DNA of 5,656 nucleotides from Rubritepida sp. (GTDB lineage Bacteria; Pseudomonadota; Alphaproteobacteria; Acetobacterales; Acetobacteraceae): positions 1-5,656 of the forward strand of contig JALHNW010000140.1 in NCBI GenBank assembly GCA_022843345.1. The letters are read 5' to 3'. This document shows positions 1 to 5,184 of this stretch, piece after piece. The position numbers and the translations under genes were made by a program. Each line of letters starts with the position of its first letter. The first letter of the stretch is position 1. The notes beneath the pieces were generated by a model. That model was not told the origin of the DNA. It searched no databases and worked only from the letters and a program-made list of their open reading frames with translations.

Positions 1-373
1 CATCCGCCGGCCCGTCGCGGAACCGCGTCGCCGCCACGTCCAGCGCCGGGTGCACCGCGGAGAAGACGGGCGCGCCATCACCCAGCGGCTCCGCCAGCAC
101 CCCCAGCACGGCCACGCTCAGCACCGGCCGGCGCAGGCCGGACAGCGCCACCGGCACGCCCGCGCGCAGCATCCGCGGCTCGATCATCGGCGCGCTCACC
201 CAGCCGCCGCCCTGCGGCCCGCGCGCCAGACGCAGGCCGATGACCGGGTGGCCCATCGCCTCGGCCAGTGCCGCCGCCACCGGCTCCCCCTCGGGGATCG
301 CGTCCGCCGGCAGGGGGGCCAGCGGGTTGCCGCTTTCCCAGGCCTCCGCCAGCCAGCCCACGGCGCCGCTCAT
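1..373 (-). CDS. FAH-superfamily 2-keto-4-pentenoate hydratase-like protein (5' part only)
   Basis: The first 124 codons of a gene that continues past the left edge; there is no stop in frame. I place it in the fumarylacetoacetate hydrolase/MhpD hydratase superfamily by pattern. An N-terminal helical part with GHPVIGLRLAR (residues 41-51) matches the usual 'GxKvG' region. A 'P..L..G' segment at 62-72 and a strand near 83-97 follow, and then HPALDVAATRFRDG at 108-121 matches the family's 'V.PALEvv.SRirD'. Members typically hydrate or cleave 2-oxo acids in meta-cleavage and related pathways, using a divalent metal. The 'E-x-E' metal-ligand pair expected in the strand after P83 reads Ser86 and Ala88 here, and the third ligand position is Asp112 rather than Glu, so catalysis is doubtful. 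The start is set by the ATGA overlap with dctM and a GGAGGAGGAG stretch about 11 bases upstream, so translation is probably coupled to dctM. Family call moderate; activity unknown. Confidence 0.6.
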   Translation of the reverse strand, partial: MSGAVGWLAEAWESGNPLAPLPADAIPEGEPVAAALAEAMGHPVIGLRLARGPQGGGWVSAPMIEPRMLRAGVPVALSGLRRPVLSVAVLGVLAEPLGDGAPVFSAVHPALDVAATRFRDGPAD

Positions 374-394
374 CGGAGGTTGATCTCCTCCTCC
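370..394 (-). promoter_or_regulatory. Shine-Dalgarno in a small hairpin at the dctM/hydratase overlap
   Basis: Reading the minus strand, the purine-rich run (394 down to about 385) is followed by CCTCC just before the hydratase ATG (373-371). GGAGG at 391-387 can pair perfectly with CCTCC at 379-375 around a 7-base loop. That would hide the ribosome-binding site unless a ribosome finishing dctM (stop 372-370) opens it. The pairing is seen in the sequence; the coupling role is inferred. Confidence 0.4.
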
Positions 395-1770
395 TGGAAG
401 CCCCCGGCCGGCGGCGCTTCCATGGACACGGCCGGCGGGCCGGCGTCGCCGCCGTACAGCGCCTCGGGCAGCCAGGTGACGATGCCAGGGAAGGCGTAGA
501 CCATCAGCATGGTGAAGACGACGATGTAGATGAACGGCATGCAGCCCTTGAAGATGTCCTCCAGCCGCACGTGCTTGGGCGCCACGCCCTTCAGGTAGAA
601 GGCCGCCATGGCGACGGGGGGCGAGAGGAAGGAGGTCTGCAGGTTCAGCGCGATCATGATGCCGAAGAACAGCGGGTCCACGCCGAAATCGTCCAGCAGC
701 GGCAGGAAGATCGGGACGAAGATCACGATGATCTCCGTCCATTCCAGCGGCCAGCCGAGCACGAAGATGATCGCCTGCGCCAGCAGCATGAAGGTGAAGG
801 TGTTGAGCGGCAGCGACTTGACGAAGTTCTCCACCACGCCCTGCCCGCCCAGGTACCCGAACACCGAGGAGAAGATGTAGGAGCCGACGAACAGCCAGCA
901 CACCATGGCCGAGGTGCGCGCGGTGAGGAACACGCTCTCCTTCAGCTTCTCGAAGGAGAAGGAGCGGTAGACGATGGCCAGGATGATGGAGCCCAGCGAG
1001 CCCATCGCCGCCGCCTCCGACGGCGTGGCCAGCCCCATCAGGATGGCGCCCAGCACCATGCCGATCAGCAGCGCCAGCGGGAAGAAGCTGGTGGCGAGGT
1101 TCCACAGGATGCGCCCGAAGGGCACGTTCACCGCCTCGGGCGGCAGGCGCGGCGCCACCTCGGGCTTGAGGATCGCGAGCACGATCACGTAGGCGATGTA
1201 GAGGGAGGCCAGCGTGATGCCCGGGATGAAGGCGGCGGCGTAGAGCTGCACCACCGATACGCCGGCCGTGGCCCCGTACAGGATCAGCATGATGGAGGGC
1301 GGGATCAGGATGCCCAGGCACCCGCCCGCGCAGATCACGCCCGAGGCCAGCTTCACGTCGTAGCCCGCGCGCAGCATGGCCGGGAAGGCCAGCAGCCCCA
1401 TCAGCGTCACCACCGCGCCCACGATGCCCGTCGCGGTCGCGAACAGCGCGCAGGTGCCCAGCGTGGCGACGGCGAGCGAGCCGGGGATGTTGCCGCTCGC
1501 CATCTGCAAGGAGCGGAACAGCCGGTCGAGGATGTTCGCCCGCTCGATGATGTAGCCCATCAGCACGAACAGGGGCACCGAGATCAGCACGTCGCTGCTC
1601 ATCACCGCATAGGTGCGCTGGATCAGCAGGTCGAACACCCGGTCGCCCATGCCGAGGTAGCCGAAGAACAGCCCCATCGCCATCAGCGTGAAGGCGATGG
1701 GGAAGCCCAGCAGGATGAAGAACAGGAACAGGATGAGCTGCGTGAGGCCGAGGCCCGCGTCGGAAATCAT
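370..1770 (-). CDS. dctM: TRAP transporter large membrane subunit (DctM/FcbT3 type)
   Basis: 466 residues, very hydrophobic, with about 12 membrane segments starting at residues 10-40. This is the DctM subunit of the ion transporter superfamily, which forms the translocation channel of TRAP transporters and couples solute uptake to a cation (normally sodium) gradient. Family marks include SVPLFVLMGYIIE (64-76), the first signature loop around CALFATATGIVGAV (107-120), and GGCLGILIPPSIMLILYG (149-166), the near-universal 'GxLGIlIPPSi..i.YG' motif. After the last helix comes a proline- and acid-rich tail of about 30 residues ending EEEINLR, which makes the protein somewhat longer than the usual 425-440. 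The start follows dctQ by 10 bases and has GAGGG about 8 bases upstream. The stop overlaps the next gene's ATG. The sequence style fits the mannitol/chloroaromatic TRAP group; the substrate is not determined by this subunit. Confidence 0.95.
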   Translation of the reverse strand: MISDAGLGLTQLILFLFFILLGFPIAFTLMAMGLFFGYLGMGDRVFDLLIQRTYAVMSSDVLISVPLFVLMGYIIERANILDRLFRSLQMASGNIPGSLAVATLGTCALFATATGIVGAVVTLMGLLAFPAMLRAGYDVKLASGVICAGGCLGILIPPSIMLILYGATAGVSVVQLYAAAFIPGITLASLYIAYVIVLAILKPEVAPRLPPEAVNVPFGRILWNLATSFFPLALLIGMVLGAILMGLATPSEAAAMGSLGSIILAIVYRSFSFEKLKESVFLTARTSAMVCWLFVGSYIFSSVFGYLGGQGVVENFVKSLPLNTFTFMLLAQAIIFVLGWPLEWTEIIVIFVPIFLPLLDDFGVDPLFFGIMIALNLQTSFLSPPVAMAAFYLKGVAPKHVRLEDIFKGCMPFIYIVVFTMLMVYAFPGIVTWLPEALYGGDAGPPAVSMEAPPAGGFQEEEINLR

Positions 1771-1780
1771 GGCAGGACCC

Positions 1781-2494
1781 TCAGTGCTTCTTGTGGAGGA
1801 TGGCGTCGCCCTCGCGGAGCGCGCGTTCCAGCTCCTCCGGGCTCTTCTCGGCGGCCTTGGCCAGGATGATCTGGTCCAGCTCCTCCACGTCGCTCAGCCG
1901 CTGCGGCCATTCGCCCGAGCGGATGGCGCGCACGCAGCGCACCACCTCCACCAGGCCCTGGAGCAGCATGATGAAGCCCACCACGGGGATGATGCCCTTG
2001 AACGGCCAGATGATCGGCCCGGAGGGCGAGAACATCGAGCGCTCGTTCTGCATCATGCTGAGTTCGAAGAAGTGCCAGCCGGCCACCATGAAGGCGAAGA
2101 TGGCGGGGAAGAAGAACAGGATGTAGAGCACGAGGTCGAACCAGGCCTGCCGGCGCGGCGGCATCATGCGGTACAGGAAGTCGCCCCGCACGTGCCCGTT
2201 CCGGCTCAGCGCATAGGCGCCGGCGAACATGAACAGCGTGCCGTAGAGCATGTACTGCGCGTCATACCCCCAGTTGGTGGGGGCGGAGAAGAACCGTCGC
2301 GCGAAGACCTCATAGACGATCGCCGCCGTCAGCAGCAGGATGGTCCAGGAGAAGACCTGCCCCACCAGCGTCGAGAAGCGGTCCACCGCCAGCAGGGCGC
2401 GCGACACCAGCGCGGAGCCCGAAAAGGCGATCCCCACGATCAGCGCCGCCACGACGAGGCCGGCGAGACCGCCCGTCACCATCGCATCCGTCAT
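1781..2494 (-). CDS. dctQ: TRAP transporter small membrane subunit (DctQ/FcbT2 type)
   Basis: 237 residues. DctQ is the small membrane subunit that pairs with DctM and helps dock the binding protein. Family marks are the segment TNWGYDAQYMLYGTLFMFAGAY (residues 73-94) with its aromatic and charged helix start, then NGHVRGDFLYRMM (99-111), matching the conserved 'HVRvDllY'. Membrane segments are visible at about 10-30, 43-63, 80-97, 118-140 and 155-177. A charged, helical cytoplasmic tail (about 185-237) ends in HKKH. The first of these is additional to the usual four. The ATG start is well supported by GGGAGGG (2505-2499) four bases upstream, whereas the internal GTG at codon 30 has no such site, so the extra helix is probably real. 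The gene lies 81 bp after dctP, with an intrinsic terminator between them, and 10 bp before dctM. Confidence 0.9.
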   Translation of the reverse strand: MTDAMVTGGLAGLVVAALIVGIAFSGSALVSRALLAVDRFSTLVGQVFSWTILLLTAAIVYEVFARRFFSAPTNWGYDAQYMLYGTLFMFAGAYALSRNGHVRGDFLYRMMPPRRQAWFDLVLYILFFFPAIFAFMVAGWHFFELSMMQNERSMFSPSGPIIWPFKGIIPVVGFIMLLQGLVEVVRCVRAIRSGEWPQRLSDVEELDQIILAKAAEKSPEELERALREGDAILHKKH

Positions 2495-2520
2495 GCGTCC
2501 CTCCCGGACTGCAAGGCATG

Positions 2521-2559
2521 AAAAAAGCCCGGCCCGGCGCTTCTGCTGCCGGGCCGGGC
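2521..2559 (-). terminator. Intrinsic terminator between dctP and dctQ
   Basis: On the minus strand, a perfect 12-bp all-G/C stem (2559-2548 with 2538-2527) closes a 9-base loop and runs straight into six T residues (2526-2521). The stem starts 17 bases after the dctP stop codon. On the plus strand no T tract follows, so it acts in the dctP direction only. It lies inside a co-directional operon and should make dctP transcripts more abundant than dctQM read-through. Confidence 0.92.
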
Positions 2560-2575
2560 CATGGTCAATCCGCGA

Positions 2576-3703
2576 TCAACCGCGGGCGAAGAAGTGGTTG
2601 TAGGAGACGACCGGCGACACGTTGTAGCGCAGCGAGAAGTTGCCCACGCGCCGGCACCAGTCGCGCTGGCTGTCGCACACCTTCTTGAAGAAGGCGCCCG
2701 TGGCGGGCGAGGACGTGTCCGCCTCCTGCCGCGCGATCACCCGGTCCCACGCCTGGAGCTGCGCGTCCAGGATCGGCCGCGGCGTGGGGCGCACGTTCAC
2801 GCCCTGGGTCTGCGACATCGCCAGCAGGTCGCGCGAGTAGCGGTCCTGCAGCTTCCACGACATGTCGGCGGACGCGGCCTCCGTGCAGTGGCGTATGGCC
2901 GCGCGCAGCTCCTCGGGCAGGGCCTCGAAGCGCTGGCGGTTGAACAGGATCTCGAAGCTCTCCACCGCCTGGTGGTAGCTCTGGATGTAGTAGTTCTTGG
3001 CCACGTCCGGGAAGCCCAGCACGCGGTCGCTCGACGGGTTGTTGAACTCGGCGGCATCGATGACGCCGCGCTCCAGCGCGGGGACGATCTCGCCGCCCGG
3101 CAGCGCCACGACGGCCGCGCCCATCTCCTGGAACAGGTCGGTCGCCAGGCCCACGGTGCGGTAGCGCAGGCCGCGGATCTGCTCGGCGCGCTCGATCGGG
3201 TTGCGGAACCAGCCCAGCGGCTGCGAGGGCATCGGGCCGGACTGGAAGCCGACCACGTTCATCCGCAGGATGTCGTGCATCAGCTCGCCATACAGCGCCT
3301 GCCCGCCGCCGTAGTAGAACCAGCCGAGGAACTGGTTGGCGTCGCCGAACCAGGGGGGCGTGGTGCCGAACAGGCTGAACGCGCGGTTGCGCCCGAACCA
3401 GTAGGCCGACACGCCGTGGCCGCCATCCAAGGTGCCCGAATGCACGGCGTCGAGCAGCTGGAAGGCGCCGACCACCGCGCCGGCCGCCAGCAGCTCCAGC
3501 CGCAGCCGCCCGCCGCCGACCGCGTTGACGCGGGAAACGAAGTCCTGCGCGAACTCGTGGAAGATGTCGCGCTGCGGCCAGGTGGACTGAAAGCGCAGCG
3601 TCGTGGTCTGCGCGCGGCTGACGTTCGGCGTGGCCAGCACCGCGGCGCCCGCCGCGGTGACGGCGCCGGCCTTGAGGAACCCGCGGCGATTGGCGTCGGA
3701 CAT
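2576..3703 (-). CDS. dctP: TRAP transporter periplasmic solute-binding protein (DctP/FcbT1 type), Tat-exported
   Basis: 375 residues. It captures the substrate in the periplasm and delivers it to DctQM. The N-terminus NRRGFLKAG (5-13) is a twin-arginine signal, followed by an alanine-rich core and likely cleavage after SRA (29-31). The mature protein opens with TTLRFQSTWP (33-43). It then shows the family path GRLRLELLAAGAVVGAFQLLDAV (65-87), GLRYRTVGLATDLFQEMGA (178-196) and LPGGEIVPALERGVIDAAE (201-219). Arg182 sits where TRAP binding proteins carry the arginine that holds the substrate carboxylate. The following EFNNPSSDRVLGF stretch (219-231) resembles the mannitol/chloroaromatic (FcbT1/TakP-like) branch, whose known members bind 2-oxo acids and aromatic acids; the exact ligand cannot be told. 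The ATG has AGGGAG (3715-3710) six bases upstream. It is the first gene of the operon and diverges from the MarR gene. Confidence 0.95.
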   Translation of the reverse strand: MSDANRRGFLKAGAVTAAGAAVLATPNVSRAQTTTLRFQSTWPQRDIFHEFAQDFVSRVNAVGGGRLRLELLAAGAVVGAFQLLDAVHSGTLDGGHGVSAYWFGRNRAFSLFGTTPPWFGDANQFLGWFYYGGGQALYGELMHDILRMNVVGFQSGPMPSQPLGWFRNPIERAEQIRGLRYRTVGLATDLFQEMGAAVVALPGGEIVPALERGVIDAAEFNNPSSDRVLGFPDVAKNYYIQSYHQAVESFEILFNRQRFEALPEELRAAIRHCTEAASADMSWKLQDRYSRDLLAMSQTQGVNVRPTPRPILDAQLQAWDRVIARQEADTSSPATGAFFKKVCDSQRDWCRRVGNFSLRYNVSPVVSYNHFFARG

Positions 3704-3781
3704 GTCTCGCTCCCTGAATCGAATCCGGTCGGTCCGCTCTGGAGGCGGATCAGACCCGCATAAACATCAGGACAGGAACTT

Positions 3782-3809
3782 GCAATCCCGTCGTCCTGCA
3801 AAGGATTGC
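3782..3809. promoter_or_regulatory. Candidate MarR operator (inverted repeat)
   Basis: GCAATCC (3782-3788) and GGATTGC (3803-3809) are perfect inverted 7-bp half-sites. They are separated by 14 bp, so their centres are 21 bp apart, about two helical turns. The right half-site directly abuts TTGACA of the likely MarR promoter, so a bound dimer would block the polymerase there. The position in the divergent region next to a MarR gene is typical of an autoregulated operator. The repeat is seen; binding is inferred. Confidence 0.4.
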
Positions 3810-3838
3810 TTGACACTTCCCATGTCTCCGGCGCAACG
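3810..3838 (+). promoter_or_regulatory. Possible promoter of the MarR gene
   Basis: TTGACA at 3810-3815 is a perfect sigma-70-type -35 box. At 16-18 bp spacing the -10 region (about 3832-3838) reads GCAACG or similar, a poor match, so the promoter would be weak or dependent on other features. The distance to the MarR ATG is about 25-30 bases from the -10, enough for a short leader. Confidence 0.35.
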
Positions 3839-3862
3839 AAGGCGGACCAAGCCAGGACCGTG

Positions 3863-4336
3863 ATGAGCGAGATCCTCGAACGCCCAGCGGCGACGCCGCG
3901 CCCCGAATCGCCGCCCCCGCGGCCCTACCGCCTGGAAACCTCGGCGGGGCACCTGCTGCGCCGCGCCCACCAGCGCTACCAGTCCCTGTTCGCCGAGACC
4001 GCCGCCGGCCTCGGCCTCACCGGGCCGCAATTCGCCGCCCTGCTGCGCCTGGCCGAAGCGGGCCGCGCCACCCAGAACCAGCTCGGCCGCATGGCGGCGA
4101 TGGACAGCGCCACCGTGCAGGGCGTGGTGCGCCGCCTGGCGCTGCGCGGCCTGGTGCGCGTGGCGAGCGACCCGCTGGACCGCCGCGCCCGCGTGCTGTC
4201 CGTCACCGCCGAGGGCCACGCCCTGCTGCTGGAGGGCAAGGCCGCCGGCAAGCGCGCGAACGACACGCTGCTCGCCCCGCTCGACCCCGGCGAGCGGGCG
4301 CACCTGCTGTCCCTGCTCCAGCGCCTATCGGCCTGA
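3863..4336 (+). CDS. MarR-family winged-helix transcriptional regulator
   Basis: 157 residues from the ATG at 3863, chosen because AGGA (3854-3857) lies five bases upstream and the family fold begins soon after; the frame stays open further upstream to a TTG at 3806. A proline-rich tail (8-21) precedes the dimerisation helix (LETSAGHLLRRAHQRY, 24-39). LGLTGPQFAALLRLAEAG (50-67) is the standard MarR 'lT..QfavL..L' segment, TQNQLGRMAAM (70-80) the first HTH helix, and DSATVQGVVRRLALRGLV (81-98) the recognition helix. DPLDRRARVLSVTAEG (103-118) is the wing with the near-invariant 'D..DRR...l.lT..G'. MarR proteins are dimeric repressors released by small, often aromatic, acids. Divergence from the TRAP operon suggests it controls dctPQM in response to the imported compound; this is inferred. 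Confidence 0.93.
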   Translation: MSEILERPAATPRPESPPPRPYRLETSAGHLLRRAHQRYQSLFAETAAGLGLTGPQFAALLRLAEAGRATQNQLGRMAAMDSATVQGVVRRLALRGLVRVASDPLDRRARVLSVTAEGHALLLEGKAAGKRANDTLLAPLDPGERAHLLSLLQRLSA

Positions 4337-4352
4337 GAGGTTTTCCCGACTG

Positions 4353-4373
4353 GCGCGGGCGCACGCCCCGCGC
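4353..4373. repeat. GC hairpin between the MarR and exported-protein genes
   Basis: GCGCGGG (4353-4359) and CCCGCGC (4367-4373) form a perfect 7-bp stem with a 7-base loop inside the 49-bp gap. No T tract follows on either strand, so it is not a standard intrinsic terminator. The two plus-strand genes may therefore be co-transcribed, or this may simply reflect the GC-rich sequence. Confidence 0.3.
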
Positions 4374-4385
4374 GAAGCTGCGGGG

Positions 4386-4745
4386 ATGCGCGCAACCCTG
4401 TTCCTGCCCCTCCTGCTCGCCCTGCCCGCCGCGGCGCAGGTCTACGCCGTGCCCACGGCCTTCTGCGGCGGCGCCCTGGTGGCCGAGCAATTCTCCACCC
4501 AGGTCGTCCCCGGCGCCATGGGCCGGGCCGACTATTCCGTGGTGCTGCGCAACACGCGCGACGCGCCGCTGCGCGTGCTCGTGCAGGTGACGGGCGACAT
4601 GATGGGCAAGCCCAGCGGCACGCAGGCCATCGCCCCCGGCCAGCGCGTGACGGTGCCGCTCGGCTCCAGCCCCAACACCCCCGGCCGCCTGCCCCTGCGC
4701 AACGAGCAGCTGGCCAATGCCGTGCGGATCGGCTGCCAGTCTTGA
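4386..4745 (+). CDS. Small secreted protein of unknown function
   Basis: 119 residues; I do not recognise the family. The N-terminus MRATLFLPLLLALPAAA is a clear Sec signal peptide, with cleavage likely after Ala17. The mature chain of about 100 residues has exactly two cysteines, Cys27 near its start and Cys117 three residues from the end. They could form one disulfide tying the two termini together in the periplasm. The middle (about 48-92) alternates hydrophobic residues, e.g. YSVVLRNTRDAPLRVLVQVTG, which suggests a small beta-sandwich. Codon use matches its neighbours, with strong G/C third positions, supporting a real gene. The ribosome site is weak, with only GGGG directly before the ATG. 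It follows the MarR gene by 49 bp on the same strand and could share its transcript. Confidence 0.75.
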   Translation: MRATLFLPLLLALPAAAQVYAVPTAFCGGALVAEQFSTQVVPGAMGRADYSVVLRNTRDAPLRVLVQVTGDMMGKPSGTQAIAPGQRVTVPLGSSPNTPGRLPLRNEQLANAVRIGCQS

Positions 4746-4746
4746 A

Positions 4747-5148
4747 TCAGGCGGGCGCCGGCCAGTCCGGCCGGTCGAAGCGCTGGACTTCCAGCAGGTA
4801 GCCCGCCGGGTCGCGCAGGAAGAAGTGCGTCACGCCGTATTGCGCGGAGTATTCGGGCGCGGGCGGCAGCGCCACGCCCTTGGCCAGCAGGTGCGCGTGC
4901 CAGGCCTCCACCTCGCGCGTCACGAAGGTGAAGACCACGCCCCCCTCGACGCGGGGGTCGGCGCTGGCCCGCGGCGCGCGGGCGCGGCACACGCCCAGGT
5001 AGGCCCGCCCGCCGGAAGCGGCCTCGTAGATGCGGCAGGTGCCCTGGTCCTGCGCCAGCGGCAGCTCCAGCACCTCCTCGAAGAAGCGCCAGCTTTCCTC
5101 CGGCCGCTCGGCGTAGAGGAAGGTCACTTGTTGCTCGAAGGGCGTCAT
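4747..5148 (-). CDS. VOC (glyoxalase/bleomycin-resistance/dioxygenase) superfamily protein
   Basis: 133 residues from the ATG at 5148. It is a single-domain member of the vicinal oxygen chelate superfamily built from two beta-alpha-beta-beta-beta modules. Module 1 opens with QQVTFLYAERPEESWRFFEEVLELPL (split 6-18, 19-31), the usual 'strand, then helix with FYe.vLGl'. Module 2 has GGVVFTFVTREVEAW (69-83), a helix, then THFFLRDPAGYLLEVQRF (107-124), the classic closing 'f.DPdGy.lE' motif with Glu120 as a metal-ligand candidate. The usual histidine in the first strand is not evident (Gln7), so metal binding is uncertain. The reaction cannot be assigned: members include glyoxalases, fosfomycin and bleomycin resistance proteins and dioxygenases. 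The frame is open upstream to 5217, but a start there would lie inside mscL and the fold needs no extra residues. The ribosome site before 5148 is weak. Its stop is one base from the facing gene's stop. Confidence 0.85.
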   Translation of the reverse strand: MTPFEQQVTFLYAERPEESWRFFEEVLELPLAQDQGTCRIYEAASGGRAYLGVCRARAPRASADPRVEGGVVFTFVTREVEAWHAHLLAKGVALPPAPEYSAQYGVTHFFLRDPAGYLLEVQRFDRPDWPAPA

Positions 5149-5184
5149 GGGCGCAGCATGCCCCGGCCGGGGCGGAGAGCACAG
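5149..5184. promoter_or_regulatory. Short divergent spacer with a 14-bp palindrome (VOC / mscL)
   Basis: Only 36 bp separate the two start codons. GCCCCGGCCGGGGC (5160-5173) is a perfect palindrome occupying over a third of it. The mscL ribosome site GGAG (5174-5177) follows immediately. Promoters for both genes must reach into each other's coding sequence; no convincing -10 box is visible. The palindrome may be an operator or a by-product of GC content. Confidence 0.4.

Larger units (their letters stand above)
3704..3862. promoter_or_regulatory. Divergent intergenic control region, dctP / MarR
   Basis: 159 bp with no coding sequence I can support, and noticeably less GC-rich than its surroundings. 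It must hold the promoters of both outward-facing genes. It contains the inverted repeat and TTGACA listed separately. In the dctP leader, ATCCGC and GCGGAC (3750-3732 on the minus strand) could form a 5-6 bp stem. A tandem CAGGACAGGA lies at 3768-3777. For dctP only weak -10-like matches (TTTATG, 3764-3759, minus strand) are visible. Confidence 0.7.

Noticed and set aside
313..318. G6 run (and another near 3353-3358) as phase-variation tracts
   Set aside because: Six-base G runs are common in coding DNA this GC-rich, and the reading frames through them are intact.
268..1869. Long plus-strand open frame opposite dctM and dctQ
   Set aside because: The product is rich in His, Gln, Arg, Glu and Asp with no domain, as expected of the antisense frame of a GC-rich gene. 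The minus strand encodes clear TRAP subunits.
1688..2521. Plus-strand open frame opposite dctQ
   Set aside because: Low-complexity His/Glu/Arg translation without family marks; it mirrors the real minus-strand gene.
2561..3763. 400-codon plus-strand open frame opposite dctP
   Set aside because: It has the composition of an antisense shadow (Ala/Arg/Gln/His-rich), and dctP on the other strand has a Tat signal, a Shine-Dalgarno and family motifs.
3759..3785. dctP promoter from TTGCAA (3785-3780) and TTTATG (3764-3759) on the minus strand
   Set aside because: The spacing is only 15 bp and the -10 match is three of six, too weak to annotate as a promoter.
3806..3862. Upstream TTG start for the MarR gene, adding 19 residues
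   Set aside because: It lies inside the inverted repeat and -35 box and has no ribosome site; the ATG at 3863 has AGGA at good spacing.
5128..5159. mscL promoter from TTGCTC (5131-5136) and CAGCAT (5154-5159)
   Set aside because: Spacing is right but both boxes match poorly; not distinguishable from chance.
4717..5184. Upstream extension of the mscL frame
   Set aside because: The extension overlaps the VOC gene in antisense and has shadow composition; MscL homology and a GGAG site place the start at 5185.
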